DNA of 42,249 bases from Lachnospiraceae bacterium (GTDB taxonomy: Bacteria > Bacillota > Clostridia > Lachnospirales > Lachnospiraceae): assembly GCA_009774625.1 (NCBI GenBank), contig VSOB01000025.1, positions 1 to 42,249 on the forward strand. The letters are read 5' to 3'. Shown one piece after another: positions 34,311 to 41,772 of this stretch (the first letter of the stretch is position 1; every line of letters begins with the position of its first letter). Under the pieces are notes generated by a model, which did not search any database, was not told the DNA's origin, and saw only the letters and a list, made by a program, of their open reading frames with translations. Position numbers and translations under genes: made by a program.

Positions 34311-34667
34311 CTACAATTCCTCTAAGATTTCCCGCGCCAGCCTGCCAGCCTGACGCAGCGCCCTTCTGCCATCCTCCGGCCCCACATTTTTTCCATCCTG
34401 TCCGGCCAGCTTCTCGATCTCCTCCACCTTCTGTTTGATACAGGCAAACTTCTCTACCAGATGGAGCTTATTTTCATATTCGGCCAAAGTCCTGTCACAC
34501 CGTTTTAAAAGATCATGTACCCCCTGCCTGCTGATACCGTTGGCCTCAGCGATCTCACTCAGGGACAGATCATGATAAACAGCATCCTCATAAATCTGCC
34601 TTTGATGCCCAGTCAGAAGTTCTCCATAAAAATCATATAAAATTCCCTGTTCTACGATTTTTTCCAT
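34311..34667 (-). CDS. ylxM: YlxM-family SRP-associated HTH protein
   Basis: 118 residues. A sigma70-like helix-turn-helix (LSLSEIAEANGISRQGVHDLLKRC) is present near 31-54. In Firmicutes YlxM/p13 precedes ffh and in streptococci stimulates SRP function by binding its RNA. First gene of the seven-gene SRP/ribosome operon. SD AGGAGAAG. The promoter at 34701-34729 reads into it. Confidence 0.93.
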   Translation of the reverse strand: MEKIVEQGILYDFYGELLTGHQRQIYEDAVYHDLSLSEIAEANGISRQGVHDLLKRCDRTLAEYENKLHLVEKFACIKQKVEEIEKLAGQDGKNVGPEDGRRALRQAGRLAREILEEL

Positions 34668-34700
34668 AAACTTCTCCTGCTCTGCCCGGATACCTGCTTC

Positions 34701-34729
34701 ATCATAGCGTAAATATAGTAAGGTGTCAA
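34701..34729 (-). promoter_or_regulatory. strong promoter of ylxM-ffh-rpsP-khpA-rimM-trmD-rplS, -35 box at IS end
   Basis: Minus strand TTGACA (34729-34724), 17-base spacer, TATGAT (34706-34701), an almost perfect SigA promoter. TTGACA is the terminal hexamer of the neighbouring insertion-sequence remnant. Confidence 0.75.
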
Positions 34730-35442
34730 GTATTTTTTCTTGACAAACATTCGTTTGTGGTGTCTCTTCTTGTGTTATCTTTGTTTATTTCAATCTTTTC
34801 CGTATAGTTTTTTCTGCATTCTTGTCAGCAGATCGTGAGGCGCGTAAATCTGAGGACCTGCTGAAAAGGGATTTCAAATCCAGTGAACCACTCAAAAAAT
34901 GTATCACGGACATAACCGAGATCAAAGCAAACGATGGAAAACTCTATGTATCCGCCATATTTGACTGTTTCGATGCTGCAGTTCCGGGCATGGCAATGGT
35001 TCCAAACATGAAAGCCCTACTATGCGAGCGTACGCTTACCAATGCGGTCCGGTCTTGCCCGACGCTCAGGGGAGCCATCATCCATTCTGACCGTGGATCT
35101 GAGCACACCAGTGAGACCTACCGCAGGGCAGTAGCAAAATATGGCATTCTCCAGAGCATGAACAGGGCTGGCGGACCCTGCCATGACAATGCCCGTTGCG
35201 AGAGCATGTGGGCCCGGTTGAAGGAAAAAACTCATCTATAGAAGGCATGACACAGAAAAAATGACAGTAGAGGAACTGAAAACCCTCATCTGGAGATATT
35301 TCATCAGTTATTGGAACAACAGGAGAATATACTCTTCCAATGAGGAGCTTCCTCCTATGGTCAAGCGGCAGAGAATTATGAATCCCTGGATGCTGCTTAG
35401 GCATTGATATCCTTGTAAAAAAAGTGTCAACCAATATTGACA
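34724..35442 (+). mobile_element. IS3-family remnant, internally deleted (about 0.72 kb)
   Basis: Left end TGTCAAGTATTTTTTCTTGACA (plus, from 34724; 22 bases, shown split as TGTCAAGTATT and TTTTCTTGACA) and right end GTGTCAACCAATATTGACA (35424-35442) are imperfect inverted repeats: both begin TGTCAA and carry TTGACA 10-17 bases in. Between them is only the C-terminal half of an IS3-type transposase. OrfA and the start of OrfB are missing, so the element is dead. No clear target-site duplication is left (AAGG against ATAT). Exact ends are approximate. Confidence 0.6.
34822..35407 (+). pseudogene. IS3-family transposase OrfB fragment, frameshifted
   Basis: The integrase-core DDE domain is recognisable: first Asp in ITDITEIKANDGKLYV, second in IIHSDRGSEHTS, Glu in CHDNARCESMWARLKEK. 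Reading stops at TAG (35239-35241). The +1 frame continues as LIYRRHDTEKMTVEELK, then YFISYWNNRRIYSSNEELPP, and ends in TGA at 35405-35407, so a one-base frameshift splits it. The N-terminal half and OrfA are absent. It is read from the left end and has no plausible start codon. Confidence 0.85.
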
Positions 35443-35597
35443 ATATCAAGCATAACAGCAACGGTTGGTATTGGCAGTGTCTTGTGTTTCCCCTCAAACA
35501 GAACCCTCAAATCTATGACTGTGCATATTACTTCATCCCCTTTTGTTCTTTCGACCTCAACTTGATTGGCAGTATATCCTACAACCTCTCCTCTTTC
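35427..35597 (-). pseudogene. coding-like reading-frame remnant, unrecognised
   Basis: About 56 codons open on the minus strand, flanked by stops at both ends and without a start codon. The translation looks protein-like (GEVVGYTANQVEVERTKGD, then EVICTVIDLRVLF and EGKHKTLPIPTVAVMLD) and runs directly into the right end of the IS remnant. It may be a fragment of a gene cut by the IS. I do not recognise the family. Confidence 0.35.
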
Positions 35598-35640
35598 TTA
35601 CGCATTCCTCCGGTAATAATCATTTCTTAAACTATGCCGG

Positions 35641-36246
35641 CTATTCCGATTGGTACAACTCCCGTATGATCCGGACACACAGCTCTTCTCCTAACTCCCC
35701 GCTATTAAGCATGGCATGATAATTTTCCGGCGAACCCCAAACCCGGTCAGTGTAATGTGTATAGTAAATCTTGCGGCGTGCGTCCTTGTCATCTATCCGT
35801 TTTCCTATGGTCTTATCTGTTTCCCCATAGTTTTCCAAAATTCGTTTTGCGCGGCTTTCTTTATCCGCACAGATGAAGATATGCAGACAATCCTCCCTGT
35901 CCCGCAGGATATAATCACTGCAACGCCCAACAATCACACAGCTTTCTTTTCCTGCAATTTCCTTTATGATCTTCGCCTGTGTAAAATAAATAACATCTGC
36001 CGGATTTTCCTCCGGTACATGTGGGGAAGAATGTTTCATAACAAGGTTCCATAAAAAGCTGTTATTTGACGTTGCATACTCAGATGCATTTTCAATAAAG
36101 CTCAATGCAAACCCAGTTTCGGATGCAATACGTCCTAAAATTTCTTTGTCATAATAAGGTATCCCCAACTGTTCTGCCACGCTTTTCCCTATGCTGTGTC
36201 CGCCGCTGCCAAACTGGCGGCTTATTGTGATCACTCTTTTTTTCAT
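35641..36246 (-). CDS. cytidylate-kinase-like family protein
   Basis: 201 residues. P-loop nucleotide kinase: ITISRQFGSGGHSIGKSVAEQ (split at GHS), then LGIPYYDKEIL, VGRCSDYIL and HIFICADKESRAKRI. Members of this family are often annotated as cytidylate kinases of unknown substrate; true Cmk has a different insert. ATG at 36246 overlaps the MATE stop codon as ATGA, with GGAGG 6-7 bases upstream; the longer in-frame frame lies inside the MATE gene and is rejected. Probably cotranslated with MATE. Confidence 0.85.
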   Translation of the reverse strand: MKKRVITISRQFGSGGHSIGKSVAEQLGIPYYDKEILGRIASETGFALSFIENASEYATSNNSFLWNLVMKHSSPHVPEENPADVIYFTQAKIIKEIAGKESCVIVGRCSDYILRDREDCLHIFICADKESRAKRILENYGETDKTIGKRIDDKDARRKIYYTHYTDRVWGSPENYHAMLNSGELGEELCVRIIRELYQSE

Positions 36247-37628
36247 GCTTTCTCCTCCAATCTGGCGTTGCCCATTCCTTTCAATTCCTTTCTTGCTAAA
36301 ACTGCTGCCAGGAAAAACGCCAGCACCTCTGCTATCGGTCCTGCCCATAGGATTCCGACCAATCCGAAAGCTTTCGCAAGGATCAGCATGGCAGGAATGT
36401 AAAAAATCACCTGCTTTGCCAGCGATACCACGGTGGCCTTTGCCGGATGCCCGATTGCCTGAAACAGCGTTCCGGCACAAAGCTGCATTCCCCCAAGGAA
36501 ATTAGTCAGAAGATAAATGCGGAAACATTTTACTGCAAATTCCTCATACAAAGCAGATTCCGTTCCAAAAATACGGATAAGCTGCAGCGGAAAAGCCATA
36601 TACACAATCCATGCAACGACCATAACCGTTGTTGCAGAAACAAAGGTCAGACGGAATGTTTTCTTTACCCGGTCAAATTTTTCCGCACCATAATTAAAAC
36701 CAAGGATAGGGCGGCTGGCACTGGAAATACCCATTGCTACAGAAAAGAACAGCATACTTACCTTCATGCACAGGCCAAACACAGTAATGGGGATGTCCTC
36801 GCCATAAACAGAAAGTGCGCCATAACGCGTCAGCATATTATTGGATACAATGGCAATAACGGTGGATGTTGTCGTATTCAGACCGCTTGCAATGCCAAGG
36901 GATGCCAGCATTCCTGCAAAAGAAATCCGAAATCTGAAGGATGCTTTGTCCAGCTTTATATTCTTAAACCGGAAGAGATAGGCAATATTTAGCGCCATAT
37001 TGATAAACTGGCTGAGAACTGTTGCCAGAGCGGCTCCGGAAATTCCCATTTTAAACACAAAGATAAACAGCGGGTCAAGAAACACATTGAGGACAGAACC
37101 CATCATCATGGATACCATGGAATACTTAGGGCTTCCATCTGCCCGGACAACGCCATTGATAATGACTGCCACAATCACAAACGGAAATCCGCAGGCAATA
37201 ATCCGGCCATATTCCAGCGCATAGGGCATGATATTATTCGTTGCACCAAAAATCCTGCATAACGGATTCAGAAATACCAACACAAGGACAGTCAGCAGGG
37301 CACTGACAACCACTCCTGAGATTATGGAATTACCAACAGCCTGGGATGCTTTTTCCGGCTCCCCTTTTCCCAGCTGCAGACTAAAATATGTTGCAAGCCC
37401 ATCTCCAAAAAGGGCTGCCACTGCAATCGCAAAAGTAGAAATCGGGGCTATAATATTGGTAGCCCCATTTCCCAGCATACCTACTCCCTGTCCAATGAAT
37501 ATCTGGTCTACCATGTTATAAAGGGAATTGATGACCATAGAAATGATGCCGGGAACTGCAAATCCTCTCAGCAGTTTACCAATCCGGTCTGTTCCCAGGG
37601 GATTGGCGGTTGTCTGTGTTTCGCTCAT
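36243..37628 (-). CDS. MATE-family multidrug/Na+-coupled exporter
   Basis: 461 residues, a full-length MATE protein with about 12 hydrophobic segments in two MatE halves. Start LGTDRIGKLLRGFAVPGIIS and loop QIFIGQGVGMLGNGATNI are typical of the DinF/NorM-like branch. It exports cationic compounds or metabolites by Na+ or H+ antiport; the substrate is unknown. Of two candidate ATGs, 37628 lies 6 bases from GAAGGA and is preferred. A 7-2-7 palindrome at 37677-37692 lies in the upstream region. The stop overlaps the next gene by 4 bases. Confidence 0.93.
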   Translation of the reverse strand: MSETQTTANPLGTDRIGKLLRGFAVPGIISMVINSLYNMVDQIFIGQGVGMLGNGATNIIAPISTFAIAVAALFGDGLATYFSLQLGKGEPEKASQAVGNSIISGVVVSALLTVLVLVFLNPLCRIFGATNNIMPYALEYGRIIACGFPFVIVAVIINGVVRADGSPKYSMVSMMMGSVLNVFLDPLFIFVFKMGISGAALATVLSQFINMALNIAYLFRFKNIKLDKASFRFRISFAGMLASLGIASGLNTTTSTVIAIVSNNMLTRYGALSVYGEDIPITVFGLCMKVSMLFFSVAMGISSASRPILGFNYGAEKFDRVKKTFRLTFVSATTVMVVAWIVYMAFPLQLIRIFGTESALYEEFAVKCFRIYLLTNFLGGMQLCAGTLFQAIGHPAKATVVSLAKQVIFYIPAMLILAKAFGLVGILWAGPIAEVLAFFLAAVLARKELKGMGNARLEEKA

Positions 37629-37676
37629 AATCATTCCTTCTTTCTAAATTTTTTGTACGCTGCTCCAAATACCAGC

Positions 37677-37692
37677 AGTATGTAAACATACT
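37677..37692. promoter_or_regulatory. palindromic operator-like site upstream of MATE
   Basis: AGTATGTAAACATACT is a perfect 7-2-7 palindrome, about 50 bp before the MATE start codon. Next to it on the minus strand is TTGTAA, a possible -35 box with a poor -10 (GGTATT). No regulator gene is adjacent. Confidence 0.4.
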
Positions 37693-37817
37693 TACAATTA
37701 CGGAATACGGCATCTTATATATTACTGCCTGCAAATATATTTCTTTTATTTAACCGTCCTCGCCGAAAAAAATATAAAGCCAAAGGCAGCCGCCAATAAA
37801 ATAAGTTAGCTGCGTTT

Positions 37818-38852
37818 TTAATTTTCCATAATCCAGCCAGTCATATCGCGGATCGTGTCGTCAGCCGGACGGGAAAAGTACCCTAATTCAGTCTGAGCCT
37901 TACTGCTCGAAAAATTACTATTGCTTGTAAGCGTATGTAATGAATAACGGGTATAAAGTGCCCGTTTTCCACATATCCGGGAAAATGATTCAATCCATGG
38001 AGCCGCAAACTCTGCCAGAAAGACAGGAATTGCCGACAACTTTTTTTTGTTGCAGTACTTCCCTGCACAGGAAAGCATATCCTGAATAGAGAGATAATGC
38101 CCACTCAAAATATAGCATTGTCCCTGTTTCCCCTTCTCAGCCGCAAGCAGACAGCCTGCTGCTACATCCCGCACATCCACAAAGTCATATCCTCCCTTTA
38201 CACAGACAGGCAGCTTTCCATTCATGTATTCTATGACAAGCTGTACCAAATGGTTATTCCCTTTATCATACGGGCCGATAATACCGGAGGGATGTACGAT
38301 AACTGCCTGTAACCCCTTCCGGGAAGCATCCAGTACACTCTGTGTCGCCTCCGCCTTCGTCTTTGCATACCCGCCTACTACAGAAGCCGCCGAAAAAAAC
38401 CTGCCTCATAAATTGTTTCACGGTAGGCCATTTCAGGTATAGCATGGACAGAACTCACGTAGACAAACCTGTCAACCTCTTTTTTCTCTGCATATATGTA
38501 TCATGTTTTTTGTTCCATTCACGTTGACCTCATATACGAGCGGTGATACTTCCCGCTCTATGCTGATAATCCCTGCTGTATGGATGACCTTCACTGTTTT
38601 CTCATCTGCATTTTCAAAAAGCGGGGATAATGTTTCTTTCCTGCACACATCGCCATGGACATAATGAATATTGGGGGCCTTAATCACGGGCTTTTCTTCT
38701 GGAAGCAGAAGCCCATATACTTCACTGTCCGTATTCTTTAATAAGCGGATAACTGTACTTCCCAAATGACCCGCTGCTCCTGTGACAATATATCTTATGC
38801 CGATATCCATCCCTCTTTCTGTCCATTTTAAGAATACGCACCTTTCCCGCAT
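37818..38852 (-). pseudogene. NAD-dependent epimerase/dehydratase, two compensating frameshifts
   Basis: Extended SDR gene in pieces. The N-terminal part (from 38810 or 38852) has YIVTGAAGHLGSTVIRLL (GxxGxxG) and ends at TGA 38472-38474. A middle part of about 80 bases in another frame reads VDRFVYVSSVHAIPEM, YRETIYEAG. The C-terminal part (YAKTKAEATQ, HPSGIIGPYD, FVDVRDVAAG) is again in the first frame. The two shifts sit in an A run (T6, 38480-38485 on plus; one A too many) and a T run (A7, 38393-38399 on plus; one T missing). The full gene would be 344 codons. The start codon is uncertain. Sequencing error cannot be excluded. Confidence 0.75.
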
Positions 38853-38884
38853 ACAAAAGCAACGAATCGTTATCCTCCGCCTTA

Positions 38885-38960
38885 TTTCCTTATTGTGCCG
38901 CAGCGCCCATACACACAGTTCGAAATTGCGTGGTACAGGCTCTGCGGCACAATAAGGAAA
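38885..38960. repeat. perfect 19-bp inverted repeat with 38-base spacer
   Basis: TTTCCTTATTGTGCCGCAG (38885-38903) pairs exactly with 38942-38960. No U-run follows on either strand, so it is not a normal terminator. Located between the epimerase remnant and the DUF4342 gene. Confidence 0.8.
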
Positions 38961-38984
38961 ACGGTAACATTATGAATGCAGGTT

Positions 38985-39263
38985 TTATTCCCTGGGATTT
39001 ATTACCTCCATAATTTCACCATTATCTTTGAGCAGTTCGACACGGCATTTGAAACCGATGGTAGCGATTGTCATAGTGATGATTGCCCATGGTGCCGCTG
39101 CAAGACCGAGGATTGTCCCTGCAATTCCCGCATTCAATGGAATATTCAGAATCGTATCTTCACCATGTTTCACAATGATTTTAGAGACATTTCCCTTTTT
39201 GACAAGTTCCTTGATCTGGTCAACGATTTTTTCAGCATCAAAGCTGTTTTTGCTTTCACTCAT
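38985..39263 (-). CDS. DUF4342 domain protein
   Basis: 92 residues. Lys-rich N-terminus (AEKIVDQIKELVKKG), then KIIVKHGEDTILNIPLNAG, a hydrophobic segment (about 47-66, AGTILGLAAAPWAIITMTIA) and a basic tail. This matches the small DUF4342 family, whose function is unknown. SD GGAGG 9 bases before ATG. Divergent from a TetR regulator gene. Confidence 0.8.
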   Translation of the reverse strand: MSESKNSFDAEKIVDQIKELVKKGNVSKIIVKHGEDTILNIPLNAGIAGTILGLAAAPWAIITMTIATIGFKCRVELLKDNGEIMEVINPRE

Positions 39264-39319
39264 AGAAGATTACCTCCAATTATATATTGACTTTTAACAA
39301 AAAAAATGTAACATACATC

Positions 39320-39369
39320 TTGTTGGTTTTTCAACAATCAGTATTTCAAAATCTGATGGCAAACCAACA
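39320..39369. promoter_or_regulatory. operator-like inverted repeats between DUF4342 and tetR genes
   Basis: TTGTTG (39320-39325) with CAACAA (39332-39337), 6-base spacer, and TGTTGGTTT (39321-39329) with AAACCAACA (39361-39369). Overlapping dyads in a 154-bp divergent region are typical of TetR-type sites; binding is inferred. Confidence 0.4.
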
Positions 39370-39417
39370 GAATCAATAAATTTGATGGTTTCCAAAAATT
39401 TTAGGGAGAAGAACTGC

Positions 39418-39960
39418 ATGAAAGAATCAAGAAAGACGCTGATGACTAAAAAAGTGTTCCGGGAAGTCCTACTGGAATTGTTACAGTCAAAACCATTGAG
39501 TAAGATTACCATTACAGAGATTTGTGAGAAGGCGGACCTGAACCGTTCAACCTTTTACGCACATTATGTAGAAGTAAGAGACCTTTTACATGAAATTGAA
39601 AATGAAATGATCTCAAATATCCCAAAAGTATATGGCAATAATGAGCATAACAGCAAAACAGTAAAGGCCGCCGAATTAGAAGGTTTTTTTGATTATGTCA
39701 GGGAGAATGCCTTCGAGTTCCGTGTACTGCTTATTGATTCAGACAGCAATGTTTTTTTTGAAAACCTTAAAAATGCAATATTAGAATATTATATGTCTGC
39801 GAATAACAATCATTTAGGCATGGATAACGAATTCCAGCTTATTTATTCTGTAAACGGGGCAATCGGGATGATGCTCGAATGGATAAAGAGGGAATTTCCA
39901 TACGATACAAAAGAATTTGCAAAAATGGTCATGAAAAATGCAAAATTTATACGTGACTGA
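39418..39960 (+). CDS. TetR/AcrR-family transcriptional regulator
   Basis: 180 residues. N-terminal helix-turn-helix: LSKITITEICEKADLNRST followed by FYAHYVEVRDLL, the usual TetR recognition helix. The C-terminal ligand-binding region (about 70-180) is divergent, so the inducer is unknown. ATG at 39418 has GGGAGAAG 6 bases upstream; an earlier in-frame ATG lacks one. It faces the DUF4342 gene and precedes a membrane protein gene, the most likely targets. Confidence 0.9.
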   Translation: MKESRKTLMTKKVFREVLLELLQSKPLSKITITEICEKADLNRSTFYAHYVEVRDLLHEIENEMISNIPKVYGNNEHNSKTVKAAELEGFFDYVRENAFEFRVLLIDSDSNVFFENLKNAILEYYMSANNNHLGMDNEFQLIYSVNGAIGMMLEWIKREFPYDTKEFAKMVMKNAKFIRD

Positions 39961-40014
39961 AAAAGTTTATTGAAAAAGGACGGACCGGCATATAATAATG
40001 GGAGAGACGAAATT

Positions 40015-40692
40015 ATGATGAAACAAACGATAGAGCATTACATAAAAAAGCTAAAAATCAAAGAAAATCGTTTTTTTTATGGGATAGCATTTTCCTGCCT
40101 TACGGATATTGTCCTAGCCGCGTTTTATTTTATCCAGGCTGTAGGTTTTGGCGGCAGTTTATGGCGTTTTTCCAACACTATTTACTATATATTGCTACTG
40201 ACGGGAAAAATAGGACTTCTGATTTGGGGGAGGAACGGGGACAATCTGAAAAATACCTGCAAAGCCGCCAGTATCGTACTTATACTGACAGGGATCTTCG
40301 CCATGGGCAGGACATATCAATACATAAAAATGGACCGGATTCTTACCTTTTCACGCTCCATTTATATTTTGAATGGAACAATCCTGGTACTGCGGATGCT
40401 GATTTATCCGTTATTTCAGATATATTCCAGAAAAGAACCGTCCGATGAGCCTAAGTCCCAAAGGAATCTTCTGGGCCCTATCCGCCGTGGTTATACATGG
40501 GCAGAAAATCTGATTGCCTTTTCCCTTCTCTTTACTAATCTGATCACAATCTATGGATGGGATTCGGACAGCGATCTGATCTTATCAAATATCCTGCAGG
40601 GTCAGGCAATAGGGCTTATTATTTTTGTAACTGGAATCAGTCTGCTGCAAAAATCCACCAAAATTCGCAATCAATCAGAACCAACTGCATGA
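40015..40692 (+). CDS. six-helix membrane protein, function unknown
   Basis: 225 residues from ATG at 40015 (SD GGGAGAG; 40018 is also possible). Six hydrophobic segments: about 20-45, 56-73, 85-103, 119-142, 170-188 and 198-216. A basic loop lies near 145-165. No family is recognised. It starts 54 bases after the TetR gene and is probably cotranscribed. Confidence 0.75.
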   Translation: MMKQTIEHYIKKLKIKENRFFYGIAFSCLTDIVLAAFYFIQAVGFGGSLWRFSNTIYYILLLTGKIGLLIWGRNGDNLKNTCKAASIVLILTGIFAMGRTYQYIKMDRILTFSRSIYILNGTILVLRMLIYPLFQIYSRKEPSDEPKSQRNLLGPIRRGYTWAENLIAFSLLFTNLITIYGWDSDSDLILSNILQGQAIGLIIFVTGISLLQKSTKIRNQSEPTA

Positions 40693-40794
40693 CAGATGGT
40701 TATGATTCATTTATAATTACCGTATTTCGATTAATTAGATATGTGAAAATTTGAAGTATAGAGTTAGAAATGCAAAATCATAAAAATTCCTATC

Positions 40795-40829
40795 GTTAAA
40801 AATTGCACCCAAACTCATACTTGGGTGCA
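40795..40829 (-). terminator. terminator at the end of the degraded cupin/flavodoxin gene
   Basis: TGCACCCAA (40804-40812) and TTGGGTGCA (40821-40829), 8-base loop; on the minus strand it is followed by ATTTTTAAC. The stop codon at 40815-40817 lies inside the hairpin. Confidence 0.6.
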
Positions 40830-41655
40830 TTGTATCAAATTGTGGTACGCAAGCCAGATCGGATAACCGATAAAAATACGGTCATATCCCTCAAGGGATT
40901 CCGGCAGATTTTTAATCTCCGGCCGGACAGTACCATCCCGTTCTGCCAGTGCCACTTCCGTGCATTCGGTGTAATCCTCCGGATAAGGATTCAGCGGTTC
41001 CAGTTTCAGTATATCGCCTCCGGTCTGTTCCTGTATCATCTTTGCCATTTTTTCTGTATTCCCGGAGGACGACCATGAGAAATAGACAATCAGAGTTTTT
41101 TCTTCTGATGCGGAATTTTCTTTCTTATCCTGCGAAAGTTTCCCGTACTCTTCCGCAGAAATACGGTCAAACCATTCCAGTCCGGTTAATTCCGGATTTG
41201 TATTTGCTGCAATGTGTGCAAATTCCGTATCTGCACTGCCTCCATGCCAATGCTTTACACCAGGAGGGCAAAGCGCCACATCTCCCGGATACATTGTCAC
41301 CCTCTATTATTGATGAAACATATGCTGGTCCGCTGAATGTGTCAGAACTCATTGCCTCCTCTGCTTTTGAAAACATAAGCGGATGCTCCTCTGCCATTGT
41401 GCATCCCTGATATTCTTCCGCTTCCAGATTCTCATAATACTCATCTGTTACCAGCTCTTCCGGCTCTGTTTCTCCTTCTGCCGGGACATAGTGGGAATCA
41501 TAGATGACCATTTGTGAAAACCAACTGTCCGATGCCGCTCCGTGTCAGTGCCGGACTCCCGGCGTACATTCCACCACATCACCCTTACAGATGATCTGGG
41601 CCGGTTTTCCTTCCTCCTGATAATACCCTACGCCTCCCGTAACCAGAATAATCAT
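40815..41655 (-). pseudogene. degraded double-cupin protein joined to a truncated flavodoxin
   Basis: Three lesions are visible. The first cupin piece (from about 41655: ILVTGGVGYYQEEGKPAQII) meets TGA at 41545-41547 where the family has Trp in HWHG. It continues as SWFSQMVIYDSHYVPAE to EGDN (near 41290), where a frame change joins it to the second cupin half (TMYPGDVALCPPGVKHWHGG) with about 40 codons of cupin core missing. A flavodoxin-like part follows (LIVYFSWSSSGNTEKMAKMI, then FIGYPIWLAY) and stops early, about 50 residues short of a full flavodoxin. The upstream end is also lost. Confidence 0.75.
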
Positions 41656-41772
41656 TCCTCCATAAATTTTCAATATTTCAAACCCCTTGAAATACCGATA
41701 AATTCAAGAAAGTTCAAAATATACGGCGGCGCAAAACCTCCAAAATATGCCCTAATTAGTAACAAATTAGTA

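Noticed and set aside
34724..35442. Target-site duplication of the IS remnant
   Set aside because: Flanks AAGG and ATAT do not match; the duplication may have been lost or the ends misplaced.
37786..37813. GCAGC / GCTGC hairpin after the epimerase remnant
   Set aside because: The stem is only 5 bp. The minus-strand U-rich stretch starts about 15 bases later, so a terminator is possible but not supported.
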